Source: DATJAJ01 sp035622335
GTDB lineage: Archaea > Thermoproteota > Nitrososphaeria > Nitrososphaerales > Gagatemarchaeaceae
Direction of reading: 5' to 3'
Assembly (NCBI GenBank): GCA_035622335.1
Contig: DASPVO010000024.1
Location: forward strand, 1 to 33,564
Length of the DNA: 33,564 bases
The notes under the pieces are model-generated. The model saw only the letters and a list, made by a program, of their open reading frames with translations, did no database searches and was not told where the DNA came from. The stretch's first letter is position 1. Every line of letters begins with the position of its first letter. Shown here piece by piece: positions 23,058 through 31,138 of this stretch. The position numbers and the translations under genes were made by a program.

Positions 23058-24425
23058 TTGTCAGCGCCTGCGTCAAAGTCTCGCAAGAATGCGGCGTCAG
23101 CGGTCGTTCTGATTGTCATTGTCCTAGCGGCGGTGGCAGTGTTCGCGGTCCTCTCCAGACCAAGCCCCGGTACTCAGTCGGTCACCGTGTTGAATCCGGC
23201 AATAGGTTCACCGATCAAGATAGGTTTCATCACGGAGATAACGACAGGGGTGGCGGACCTAGAGCAGGCGCGAGTGGGCATCACGCCTGTGCCCCAGGGG
23301 TACGCGGCCAGGATCGGCGCTGAGCTTGCCGTGAACGAGACCAACGCCGCTGGGGGCGTCGACGGGCGGATGATCGACCTGATAGTCGACGATTCACAGT
23401 CCAACCCTCAGAGGGCTGCCAAGCAGGCTCTGGACCTCGACCAGTACGGGGTGCTCGCGATCACCGGGCCGACCAACCAGGAGGATGCGCTGGCGATTTC
23501 GGACTATACGGGACCGCACGAAGTGCCCTTCGTCGTCTCGACGCTATCGTCCGCGGCTTTGACCCCGCCAGACAACAACTGGACTGTGAGCGTCCAGCCC
23601 GACGCGGTGCAGTGGGGAGCGGCCGTCGCCAAGTATGTCTCCGAAGCGGTCCCCGGCGCGAAGATAGCGCTCATGACCCAGAACGCGGACCAGCAGGTCG
23701 AGATGGCGGCAGGCGTGAAGTGGTACGCGAGCACATTCAAGAACGAGAGCATCGTCTTCGACCAGCTGTACGCGAACGCCCAGTTCCCGTGGGGGACGGC
23801 AGCGGAGGCGGCGAAGTTCTCGGGGGCGAACGCGGTCATAGTCTCATGGCTCCCTACGGTCGAGTTCTCCCAGTCTAACGTCATCGAGGCCCTTCAGTCA
23901 GCTGGCTTCTCCCAGAAGCAGATATTCGTGGCGTCCGTGGACGATCAGGTGAGCGACCTAGGAACGAACGCGACAGGCATAAGGGGCGTCACCCTCTTCG
24001 ACAGCGCGCTGAGCACCAGCTACCCCGTCGCTTCCTCGTTCGTGAACGCCCTCGAGCCTTACATCTATGGAGATGCGAACAAGTCGATAGCCTACTGCGG
24101 AGTCTGTCCGACCGAGATAGGCTCCAACTACTACTACTCCTACCTGGGGATGGAGATGATGATCAACGCGATCCGCAACGTGCTCTCGAGCGGTCAGACC
24201 CTGACCCGTTCGACCTTCATGTCGGCGATGAAGCAGACGAGCATAGTCGACGCCTTCGGCAGCACCCTGAACATAACTGGCACGGGCGCTTCGTCGGGGA
24301 CGTTCTACGTTACCGAAGTGGGTCCCTTGCAGACGAACGGGACCACTTATGACCTGAAGATCTTGGAGAGCATCAGGTTCGGTTCAGGCACCGTGCCATC
24401 CTACACCATTTTGAGGGAGTTCTAG
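23058..24425 (+). CDS. ABC importer substrate-binding protein, branched-chain amino acid/amide type (LivK-like), membrane-anchored
   Basis: One N-terminal helix (about 14-33) anchors a two-lobed type I periplasmic binding domain (about 45-440): IKIGFITEIT, AARIGAELAVNETNAAGGVDG, DLIVDDSQSNP, AITGPTNQEDALAISD and VVSTLSSAALTP. These match Peripla_BP_6/LivK proteins, which bind amino acids or amides. GGATAAATAG (23021-23030) lies about 31 bases before the TTG start. It ends 4 bases into the oppositely oriented MalG-like permease gene. Pairing with MalF/MalG-type permeases is unusual, since LivK partners are normally LivH/LivM. The substrate is not inferable. Confidence 0.85.
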   Translation: MSAPASKSRKNAASAVVLIVIVLAAVAVFAVLSRPSPGTQSVTVLNPAIGSPIKIGFITEITTGVADLEQARVGITPVPQGYAARIGAELAVNETNAAGGVDGRMIDLIVDDSQSNPQRAAKQALDLDQYGVLAITGPTNQEDALAISDYTGPHEVPFVVSTLSSAALTPPDNNWTVSVQPDAVQWGAAVAKYVSEAVPGAKIALMTQNADQQVEMAAGVKWYASTFKNESIVFDQLYANAQFPWGTAAEAAKFSGANAVIVSWLPTVEFSQSNVIEALQSAGFSQKQIFVASVDDQVSDLGTNATGIRGVTLFDSALSTSYPVASSFVNALEPYIYGDANKSIAYCGVCPTEIGSNYYYSYLGMEMMINAIRNVLSSGQTLTRSTFMSAMKQTSIVDAFGSTLNITGTGASSGTFYVTEVGPLQTNGTTYDLKILESIRFGSGTVPSYTILREF

Positions 24426-25336
24426 CGGGCTAACCCCAGGCTGAAGCCCTTCGCAAGGTATCTCTTGATCAGGAGCATCACCACCGCAGCGGGTATATAC
24501 GCGAGCGTCCCTGCCGCGTTGAGAGTGTCCCAAGCCACCGCGCTGAAGGAGAGCTGGTTGATCGCAAGGCCCTCCCAAACCCCCACTGCGACCGTCCTGG
24601 TCGCGGCTCCAGTGAGCGCGTCGGCGATGATGAAGTCGTTCCAGAGCAGGACGAGGGCGAACATCGTCGTGACGACCACGCCCGGGACGACCATCGGGAA
24701 TATGACCCTCCTGAAGACCTCCCACTCCCTCTTACCAAAAACTGTCGCGGCCTCATAGACGTCCCTGGGTATGTCTGCGAAGAAACCGCGCAGCATCCAG
24801 ACGACTACCGACAGTATCAGTACCTGTTCAGCCAGAGCTATGCCAGTGAAGGAGTCGTATATTCCCAGCTCCGAGTATGCGATGTAGAGGGGTATGATGA
24901 CGACGTACTGGGAGACAGTCCTCAGAGCCAGAAGGAGGTACGACACGAGTGTCTTCCCTCTGACGTCTATCCTGGCGAGAACGTAAGCGACAGGTATCCC
25001 GACGAGCAGCGCGATGCTTATGCTCAGAGCAGCTACGATGAGGGTGTCGACCACGAGCCTCGGGTATGCCTCGACGCCCAGCGACTGCAGATAGTAGATG
25101 GCGCTAGGATAGATTCCGCCGTTGTAGCGCAGTCCGCCGACGAGCCTGAACGCCCTGCCGGAGAAGATCGCCGCGAGGTCGATGTTGTACCCCTCCAGGG
25201 CGGTGGTCATGATGGGCCAGAAGGAGTAGAGAGCCGCGAGCACGGCCACGACGTAGAGGAGGATCCTCCTCGTCCTCAGCCTCCTTCGGGTTCGGTCATA
25301 GGACTTCGCGCTGCCGCTCGTGGTTTTCTTTGTCAT
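24422..25336 (-). CDS. ABC permease, MalG-type (first pair)
   Basis: The 304-residue protein has about six membrane helices and the inner-membrane permease signature at 194-216 (YEAATVFGKREWEVFRRVIFP), which docks onto the ATPase. The helix pattern and terminal KRYLAKGFSLGLAR are typical of the CUT1 sugar-transporter MalG branch. It starts 3 bases after the stop of the MalF-like gene, so the two are cotranscribed. Its stop codon overlaps the converging binding-protein gene by 4 bases. No ATPase is encoded in this minus-strand operon. The one at 26894 is the likely partner. Confidence 0.88.
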   Translation of the reverse strand: MTKKTTSGSAKSYDRTRRRLRTRRILLYVVAVLAALYSFWPIMTTALEGYNIDLAAIFSGRAFRLVGGLRYNGGIYPSAIYYLQSLGVEAYPRLVVDTLIVAALSISIALLVGIPVAYVLARIDVRGKTLVSYLLLALRTVSQYVVIIPLYIAYSELGIYDSFTGIALAEQVLILSVVVWMLRGFFADIPRDVYEAATVFGKREWEVFRRVIFPMVVPGVVVTTMFALVLLWNDFIIADALTGAATRTVAVGVWEGLAINQLSFSAVAWDTLNAAGTLAYIPAAVVMLLIKRYLAKGFSLGLAR

Positions 25337-25339
25337 CTT

Positions 25340-26203
25340 CTAATCCCCCACCGCCTTCAGGATTCTAAGCAGAATCAGAGCCCCCACCAGCGTTATCGCG
25401 AAGAGCGTGAGGGCGACCGCCGAGGCTACACCGACTGAGAATCCTAGGGGAGACGAAAAGAGCAGCTTGTAGATGTAGAGACTTATCGTGTCCACGGGCG
25501 ACCCGAGTGTAGTCGTGTAGCCAAGCCAGTTCGACCAGGCGAGCGGGATCTCGAATGCTCGCATCGCGTCGATGAAACGCAGGACAACTATCACCTGCAT
25601 CACGGGAGAGCGGAGCACGCTCGGGAGCGTCACCATCCTGAACTTCTGGAACGCCGTCGCCCCGTGCAGCTCGGCGGCTTCGTAGATCTCCTTCGCGGTG
25701 CCGTTGATGATGCTGATTGCCACGAGCATGATCAAGGGCTCCCACTCCCAGGCTTCTGACAGGAACATCGTCGGGAAGTAGAAGAGCGGGCTCAGCTCGT
25801 TGAAGTAGGGCAGGTGCAGCTGGAAGTGGGAGAATGTCTGGACGTCATCCCAGAAGCCGCTCGGCGCCCAGACGGTGCCCACGACTATGGGGGCGACCGC
25901 CAATGGGAGAATGTAGACCATCTCGAAGAATCCCCTCCCTCGGAGCTCCTGAGTCAGGATGTACGTCAAGCCCAGGCCTATCGCGACTGCGATTATCGTG
26001 CTACTGAGCGAGTAGAGAAGGGAGATGTTGAGCGCGTTCCAGAAGGTCGGGGTCGAGACCATTGCAGCGTAGTTTGAGAGGCTGAAGGAGCCGCTGACCG
26101 TCGTAAGGCTGATGTATAGGCTGGCGATCAGAGGGTAGACGACGACAAAGCCCAGGACTGCGAAGAGTGGTATGAAGACAAGGTACCAGCGTCTGGATTC
26201 CAT
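25340..26203 (-). CDS. ABC permease, MalF-type (first pair)
   Basis: The 287-residue protein has six predicted helices and an intact EAA loop at 174-194 (YEAAELHGATAFQKFRMVTLP). It has the shorter N-terminus of archaeal MalF/UgpA-like proteins, without the large periplasmic insert of enterobacterial MalF. It sits between the cupredoxin paralogue 3 gene (70 bases upstream) and its MalG partner. This suggests a three-gene operon transcribed from the 26705-26780 promoter region. It is clearly homologous to the product of 29092, e.g. GRGFFExxYxxPLAVxPIVVG in both. Confidence 0.88.
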   Translation of the reverse strand: MESRRWYLVFIPLFAVLGFVVVYPLIASLYISLTTVSGSFSLSNYAAMVSTPTFWNALNISLLYSLSSTIIAVAIGLGLTYILTQELRGRGFFEMVYILPLAVAPIVVGTVWAPSGFWDDVQTFSHFQLHLPYFNELSPLFYFPTMFLSEAWEWEPLIMLVAISIINGTAKEIYEAAELHGATAFQKFRMVTLPSVLRSPVMQVIVVLRFIDAMRAFEIPLAWSNWLGYTTTLGSPVDTISLYIYKLLFSSPLGFSVGVASAVALTLFAITLVGALILLRILKAVGD

Positions 26204-26273
26204 GCGATCTCACTCTAGAGGTCCTTCGTTCTTTCGGTCTTTCGAAGGGAGGGCAAGATGTGTTGTCATTTTG

Positions 26274-26705
26274 TCAGGTCACGGTGAAGTTCCCGGAGAG
26301 ATAGGGGCCGGGCCGACCCTGGCTCACAGCGCTGGGCGGAGTCTTGGGGGAGTAAAAGAGGAAATTTCCTGCATGGTTCGCCACGAAAGTGACGCGAACA
26401 GCCGTCCCCGGTGCCATTGATTCGTTGATACCGAACTGCGTGAGGGTGAAGACCCTCAACTCGTCATCTCCGTTCAGGATAGCCAGCGTCACGTTCTGTC
26501 CCAAAGCCACGGTCACGTTGTCGGGGTAGAAGTGGTCCAGCTGAAGGACGGGGTTGTCCTCGACGATGGTTATGTCGACTTCGGTCGACCCGCCGTTGCT
26601 CTTCGAGGTTATGAAGTACTCCCCGGCTATTAGCGCCACGACCAGCGCGAGTATCATGACCAAGGCTAGGGTGCGACTGACAGCCATGCTCTTCTTCTTG
26701 AACAA
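26274..26705 (-). CDS. Membrane-anchored cupredoxin-like protein without metal ligands (paralogue 3)
   Basis: A helix (about 12-29) is followed by the same beta framework as paralogues 1 and 2: FYPDNVTVALGQNVTLAILN, LTQFGINESMAPG, VTFVANHAGNF. The ligand His is replaced (ELRVFTLTQFG) and no Cys remains in the domain, so it should not bind copper. TTG at 26705 fits a minus-strand GATAAATTC box near 26737. ATG at 26687 is an alternative, and the frame opens at 26771. It is the first gene of the operon that encodes the first permease pair, which suggests a role as a transporter-associated surface protein. Confidence 0.7.
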   Translation of the reverse strand: MFKKKSMAVSRTLALVMILALVVALIAGEYFITSKSNGGSTEVDITIVEDNPVLQLDHFYPDNVTVALGQNVTLAILNGDDELRVFTLTQFGINESMAPGTAVRVTFVANHAGNFLFYSPKTPPSAVSQGRPGPYLSGNFTVT

Positions 26706-26737
26706 CCCGCACGCAAAATCCCGCTCGTCCGAATTTA

Positions 26738-26787
26738 TCCTCTTCGGTCTCGTTCCGGCGGTCAACTGCACTCAAAGCATAAATAAA
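26738..26787. promoter_or_regulatory. Divergent promoter with TCAA-repeat operator, site C
   Basis: GTCAACTGCACTCAAA (26761-26776) is followed by ATAAATAA (26779-26786) on the plus strand, predicting a transcript of the ATPase gene with a leader of about 85 bases. A minus-strand GATAAATTC centred near 26737 serves the cupredoxin/permease operon. The motif-to-TATA geometry equals that of sites A and B. Confidence 0.65.
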
Positions 26788-26853
26788 CAGGGGCGAGCGA
26801 TACTTTTCGCAAGGCTTTGCAGCGTGCTGAGAATCTATCGCACAGCCGATTCT

Positions 26854-26883
26854 ATGAAATTCAGCAGCATGCCTTGGTCTTGA
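26854..26883 (+). other. Possible 9-codon leader ORF before the ATPase
   Basis: ATG at 26854 reads MKFSSMPWS and stops at 26881-26883, eleven bases before the ATPase ATG. It lies within the predicted leader. It could modulate ATPase translation or be chance. Confidence 0.25.
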
Positions 26884-26893
26884 TGTCGCTCCA

Positions 26894-27979
26894 ATGGCCA
26901 ACATAGAAATCGAAAACGTGTCGAAGAGGTATGGCACAACTCAAGCGGTAGACGGGGTATCGCTCAAGGTTAGTAGCGGGACATTCACAGTCGTCCTCGG
27001 GCCATCAGGGTCGGGCAAGACGACACTCCTCAGGTGTGTGGCGGGCTTTGAGAAACCTGACTCGGGTTCAGTGAAGATCGACGGCGAAGCGGTGACGGAC
27101 CTCCCGCCTAGGGAAAGGGACCTCGCGATGGTCTTCCAGACCTCCGCCTTGTTCCCGCTGATGACCATCCACGACAACATCGGGTTCCCGCTCAAGGTCA
27201 GGAACGTCTCCAAGACGGAGATCGACAAGCGGGTCAACGAGGTCGCTGACCTACTCGTGATCAAGCACCTCCTGCCGAAGAAACCCGCCCAGCTGAGTGG
27301 CGGGGAGCAGCAGAGGGCGGCACTGGGCCGCGCCATTGTCAGGCAACCGAACGCGCTTCTCATGGACGAGCCCCTAACCAGCCTGGACGCCCCGCTGAGA
27401 GCCCAGCTCAGGACCGAGCTAAAGAAGATCAGGAGGGAGACGCAGATGACCGCTATCTATGTCACGCACGACCAGGCAGAAGCCATGGGTCTGGCCGATT
27501 CCATTGGGATAATGAACGCTGGGAAGCTATCCCAATACGGAGCACCGCTCGAAGTGTACTCGAGGCCCGCGAACTCCTTCGTCGCAGGGTTTGTGGGTAA
27601 TCCTCCAACGAACATAATGGAGGCCGAGATCACAGAGGTGAACATGCTCAAGTTGGACAACGCGACGATACCTCTCGACGTGGCTACTGCTGGTCTTGTG
27701 AGGCAGAAAGCAGGGGGAAGTTCCGTACTGGTCGGAATCCGTCCAGAAGACATTGGTGTGCTAGCCAAGAGGATATCGGAAGCGAACCTAGATGTCGAAA
27801 TCGAGAGTTTTGAGACACTGGGCTCTAGCACGGTGGTGTCGTCGTTCGTCGCGGGCAGAGTCTTCAGGATAGTCCTTCCTCCCAACGCACAGGTGACACC
27901 TGGCCGTCATGTCCAGCTTGACCTCCCTGTAAAGAAGATGCACTTCTTCGATAAGAAGAGCGGGGAGTTGCTAGTTTGA
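26894..27979 (+). CDS. ABC transporter ATPase, MalK/UgpC-type
   Basis: All nucleotide-binding motifs are present: Walker A GPSGSGKT (36-43), Q-loop Gln82, signature LSGGEQQR (134-141), Walker B LLMDE (155-159), D-loop SLD (163-165) and His192. The last 120 residues form the TOBE/MOP-like regulatory domain typical of sugar-type importers (GIRPEDIGVL). It is the only importer ATPase in the window and sits between two permease pairs on the opposite strand, so it probably energises both. The start is ATG at 26894. Confidence 0.92.
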   Translation: MANIEIENVSKRYGTTQAVDGVSLKVSSGTFTVVLGPSGSGKTTLLRCVAGFEKPDSGSVKIDGEAVTDLPPRERDLAMVFQTSALFPLMTIHDNIGFPLKVRNVSKTEIDKRVNEVADLLVIKHLLPKKPAQLSGGEQQRAALGRAIVRQPNALLMDEPLTSLDAPLRAQLRTELKKIRRETQMTAIYVTHDQAEAMGLADSIGIMNAGKLSQYGAPLEVYSRPANSFVAGFVGNPPTNIMEAEITEVNMLKLDNATIPLDVATAGLVRQKAGGSSVLVGIRPEDIGVLAKRISEANLDVEIESFETLGSSTVVSSFVAGRVFRIVLPPNAQVTPGRHVQLDLPVKKMHFFDKKSGELLV

Positions 27980-28040
27980 CGCCCCTCCCAGCCAGGATCG
28001 CTGAATCAACACGGTTCGCCTCTCCGTCCTGATCTTTGGC

Positions 28041-28205
28041 TTGTTTGGCCTACTGACGGCAGTGGGGACTACAATCGACCTGCTCTATTCGGGAGTGTTT
28101 TCTTGGACCGAGGTCGCCGAGATTGTCGCGGCTCTGATTGCTGCCCTCATAATAGTCTCTTTCGCTTTGATATTGAAGTCGTTCTCTCAGGACTCCCGCG
28201 ACTGA
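28041..28205 (+). CDS. Candidate small two-helix membrane protein
   Basis: This frame, missed by length cut-offs, encodes LFGLLTAVGTTIDLLY, then WTEVAEIVAALIAALIIVSF and a polar tail KSFSQDSRD. It stays open back to a TGA at 28002, and hydrophobic codons (VRLSVLIFG) precede the TTG at 28041. The true start may therefore be an unusual codon near 28005-28020. It follows the ATPase by about 60 bases and ends 2 bases before the converging permease stop. It could be an accessory subunit. Confidence is limited by the missing standard start. Confidence 0.4.
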   Translation: MFGLLTAVGTTIDLLYSGVFSWTEVAEIVAALIAALIIVSFALILKSFSQDSRD

Positions 28206-28207
28206 CT

Positions 28208-29095
28208 TCAGCTGGCTGTGCCCAGGCTGTAACCTTTCGCAAGATACTTTCGAATGGCCAGCATGACCGCGATTGCAGGTACCCACGCGAGAAACCCACC
28301 GGCGTTGAGGTCGTCCGGGCTGACCACCTTGAATGCTTGAACGCTCTCTCCAAGCCCTGACCACACTCCGACAGCGACGGTCTTCGCAGCCCCGCCTGAG
28401 AGTATGTCAGCGATGACGAACTCGTTCCATATCAGGATGAAGGAGAAGACCACCGTGACGATGACACCCGGGATAACCATGCGCAACGCTACCCGCCTGA
28501 AGATTTGACCTTCACTTGCCCCGAACACGGCGGCCGCGTCGTAGACCTCCCTAGGAATGTCCGCGAAGAATCCTCGCAGCATCCAAACCACCACTGAAAG
28601 AATTGTCAGTTCCTCGGCCAAAGCGAGCCCGAAGTAGGTGTCCCAAAGGCCGTTTCTTGTGTAGTAAATGTAGAGCGGCACTATCACCAGGAAAGGCGAG
28701 ACGGCGCGGAGGGCTAGAAGCAAGTAGGAAAGCACCCCCCTGCCCCTTACGGGGATTCGCGCGAGCATGTATGCGGTCCCGAGTCCTGCCGCCAGAGCCA
28801 TCGCGATGCTGATCGCCGAGATCAAGAGAGTATTACCCAGCAGCCTGGGGAAGGCACCTATGAACAGCGCATCCAGATAGTGTATCGGCGTCGGATATAT
28901 GCCCCCGCTGTAAGCGGGGACCCCGCCGACGAACCTGATTCCCTTTCCGGAGAACAGTGGCGAGAGGTCGACGTTGTATCCTTCCAAGCCCATCACCATG
29001 ATAGGCCAGACGGAGTACAGAGCAGCAAAGACGAGGGACCCGTAGGCCACTATGCGACTGTCGAAGGACAGTGGTTTCTTCTTGGTCTTGTTCAA
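28208..29095 (-). CDS. ABC permease, MalG-type (second pair)
   Basis: The 295-residue protein parallels the product of 24422 along its length (ALYSVWPIMVMGLEGYNVDL versus ALYSFWPIMTTALEGYNIDL). Both end in a RKYLAKGYSLG-type tail. Its ATPase-docking loop reads YDAAAVFGASEGQIFRRVALR: the conserved Glu is Asp and the final Pro is Arg, a slightly degenerate EAA loop. It overlaps the upstream MalF-like gene by 4 bases. The pair looks like a diverged duplication of the first permease pair. Confidence 0.88.
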   Translation of the reverse strand: MNKTKKKPLSFDSRIVAYGSLVFAALYSVWPIMVMGLEGYNVDLSPLFSGKGIRFVGGVPAYSGGIYPTPIHYLDALFIGAFPRLLGNTLLISAISIAMALAAGLGTAYMLARIPVRGRGVLSYLLLALRAVSPFLVIVPLYIYYTRNGLWDTYFGLALAEELTILSVVVWMLRGFFADIPREVYDAAAVFGASEGQIFRRVALRMVIPGVIVTVVFSFILIWNEFVIADILSGGAAKTVAVGVWSGLGESVQAFKVVSPDDLNAGGFLAWVPAIAVMLAIRKYLAKGYSLGTAS

Positions 29096-29994
29096 GGTCT
29101 ACTAGCTCCCACGCGCTGTAGCAGCCTCATCATCGCGTACGCAGCAACTAGAGTTCCACCCAGGAGGGCTACACCCACCGCGGTGATCAGCCCGAGTGGG
29201 AACCCGTAAGCTGGGATGAAGATGAGCTTGTACAAATAGAGGCTTAGGGTGTCGACGGGCGACCCAATCGTGGTCTGGAATCCCACCCAGTTCGACCAGG
29301 CCAAGGGAATCTCGAAGGCTCGCATAGCGTCGATCAGTCGAAGGACCACCACGAACTGCAGCACGGGAGAACGAAGTATCGAAGGCACCGCGACCATCCT
29401 GAACCTCTGCCATGCCGTAGCGCCGAAGACCTCTGCAGCCTCGAAGACTGCCGGTGACTGCGCGTTGACTATGCTCAGCGCTACAAGCATGATCAGAGGC
29501 CCCCACTCCCACGCCTCAGAGAGAATCATCACGGGGAAGTAGAAGAAGACGGACAACTCGTTCCAGTAAGGGATGTGCAGTATGAAATGTGTGAAGGTCT
29601 GGATGTCGTCCCAGACGCCGCCCGGCGCCCAGACTACTCCCACGACGATAGGAGAGACGGCAAGAGGAAAGACGTAGAGGGCTTCGAAGAAGCCTCTTCC
29701 CCTCACTCTCTGAGTTACGAGGAATGCCAACACGAGACCCACAGCTACGCATAGGGAGGTGCTCCCGACTGTGTAGGCGAGAGAGACCAACAGGGCGGAC
29801 CAGAAAGCGTGGTCCGCGAAAATCATAGTGTAGTTGGAAAACGAGAAGGCCCCGTTGGGATTGGTGAAGCTGTCTCCTATCCCTTCAACTAGTGGATAGA
29901 ACTCGATGACGGCCAATATCGCAAATAGCGGAATAAGAAAGAGGTACCAGTATGAAATTGACTCGGATCTCCTTTTGGCTTTCGTCTCAGTCAC
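29092..29994 (-). CDS. ABC permease, MalF-type (second pair)
   Basis: This 300-residue, six-helix protein is a clear paralogue of the product of 25340. Both share GRGFFE, PLAVSPIVVG/PLAVAPIVVG, SEAWEWxPLIMLVA and AMRAFEIPLAWSNW. The EAA loop is intact (FEAAEVFGATAWQRFRMVAVP, around residue 184). The GTG start follows a minus-strand CCTTATTA box (about 30031-30038). It is the first gene of a two-gene operon. No second ATPase or binding protein is adjacent, so the pair likely shares the components at 23058 and 26894. Confidence 0.88.
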   Translation of the reverse strand: MTETKAKRRSESISYWYLFLIPLFAILAVIEFYPLVEGIGDSFTNPNGAFSFSNYTMIFADHAFWSALLVSLAYTVGSTSLCVAVGLVLAFLVTQRVRGRGFFEALYVFPLAVSPIVVGVVWAPGGVWDDIQTFTHFILHIPYWNELSVFFYFPVMILSEAWEWGPLIMLVALSIVNAQSPAVFEAAEVFGATAWQRFRMVAVPSILRSPVLQFVVVLRLIDAMRAFEIPLAWSNWVGFQTTIGSPVDTLSLYLYKLIFIPAYGFPLGLITAVGVALLGGTLVAAYAMMRLLQRVGASRP

Positions 29995-30030
29995 CTCAGG
30001 GGTTCGCAGTTTTGTCGGACGCTAGACGGC

Positions 30031-30063
30031 TAATAAGGCTTGATGGATTCAAGTGCATTCAAG
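30031..30063 (-). promoter_or_regulatory. TCAA-repeat operator (site D) and TATA box of the second permease operon
   Basis: TTCAAGTGCATTCAAG (30048-30063) matches sites A-C. Here it lies 10 bases upstream of a minus-strand CCTTATTA box (30031-30038) and is inverted relative to transcription, unlike the other three. The rest of 29995-30164 shows no gene; a plus-strand GGATAAAGTG near 30098 has no recognisable downstream gene. Confidence 0.5.
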
Positions 30064-30164
30064 GGCCCCACAGCTCTATGAGTAGAGACCAGCCGGTTGG
30101 ATAAAGTGACAGATGCCACTCATTGCTTGGACCAAAGCAGTGCAAAGAATCTTCGCGATTGAGA

Positions 30165-30599
30165 CTACGCGGTAAACGCGTATTGTCCGCTCACTATCTG
30201 CCCCGAGTCGGTTGCATTGTAAGCCGCAAGAAATACGAAAGTGCCCGAAAACAAGCTCGTGGTAGGATTGTAGTTTACTTGAACGAGAACGGACTGTCCT
30301 GGTTCAACGGATACGGGGAGTGAGGTGAACGCGAATTCCGACTCGGAATTGGATGTCCCTCCCCCCTGAACTACGAACCTCACGGCGTGAGAGGAGCAGT
30401 CAAGCCAGGAGGTAGTCAGCACCGCCCTGGTCGAATTCGTTGTTGTGACGGACTCACTTAACTCTGTCAGGGGATAGCTATCGCAGGACCTCGCCGGCGC
30501 TGATATGTAGAAGTAAAAGGAGGCAGCAACCACCAGTACTACGACAATCACCGAGACTTTGACCAATCTTGCGTGTGGAAACGGAGGTGGATGTTCCAA
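30165..30599 (-). CDS. Small membrane-anchored extracellular protein
   Basis: The frame is open back to 30749. TTG at 30599 is preferred because it lies 27 bases from a minus-strand TTTAAAG box (30623-30631). A helix (VSVIVVVLVVAASFYFYI) anchors a beta-rich domain with two cysteines (ARSCDSYP and WLDCSS), probably one disulfide. The stretch VEPGQSVLVQVNY is Ig/CARDB-like in character. No enzymatic motif is seen. Two similar-looking anchored proteins lie just upstream on the same strand. Confidence 0.7.
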   Translation of the reverse strand: MEHPPPFPHARLVKVSVIVVVLVVAASFYFYISAPARSCDSYPLTELSESVTTTNSTRAVLTTSWLDCSSHAVRFVVQGGGTSNSESEFAFTSLPVSVEPGQSVLVQVNYNPTTSLFSGTFVFLAAYNATDSGQIVSGQYAFTA

Positions 30600-30696
30600 C
30601 TTTCGAACCGGTTTCGATGGATTCTTTAAACTATCCTTGTCGGGCCGAGACAGCTCGACTCGACTGACTACTTCGAAGAGAGTCTCGGTCCCATCA

Positions 30697-31068
30697 TCAA
30701 GTGCTGGACGAAGTCGAGTTGAGGTAAGTGCAATGGGTATACTGACCATATCCGTTGAAACCTGAGCCCGTCGACGAAGTGAAGGTCGTTACCACCTTAC
30801 CGGGAGGGGCTCCTATGTTCGTAGTCGTAGAGAAGTTGGTCATCGTGGTCTCAGTCAGGTTTACTGGGACCTCAGTGCCCCCAGAATTGACCGTCTGGGC
30901 TGATATGATCCCGTAGATCAGAACTCCACAGGTTATGTCGTGCGTGGTGTACTCTGGTCTAGGGTAGAACTCATAAGCTCCCACGACCAACAAGACGACC
31001 ACTACCGCCCCGGCAATCTTACCCCAAGGCCTGTCTGGCCCTCCGCGTCTCGCAGGCCTGCGACTCAA
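30697..31068 (-). CDS. Small membrane-anchored extracellular protein
   Basis: The 123-residue protein has an Arg/Pro-rich cytoplasmic start (SRRPARRGGPDRPWG), one helix (IAGAVVVVLLVVGAYEFY) and a short Thr/Asn-rich domain with cysteines in DITCGVL and THCTYL. The leaderless TTG at 31068 lies 27 bases from a minus-strand CCTATTAAG box (31091-31099). Its function is unknown. Confidence 0.65.
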   Translation of the reverse strand: MSRRPARRGGPDRPWGKIAGAVVVVLLVVGAYEFYPRPEYTTHDITCGVLIYGIISAQTVNSGGTEVPVNLTETTMTNFSTTTNIGAPPGKVVTTFTSSTGSGFNGYGQYTHCTYLNSTSSST

Positions 31069-31138
31069 TTGACACGTTAGTAGCTAGTCTGCTTAATAGG
31101 GTAGCGGTCCGCCGGTCCGCCTCCTTCGTCTTGTGCTT

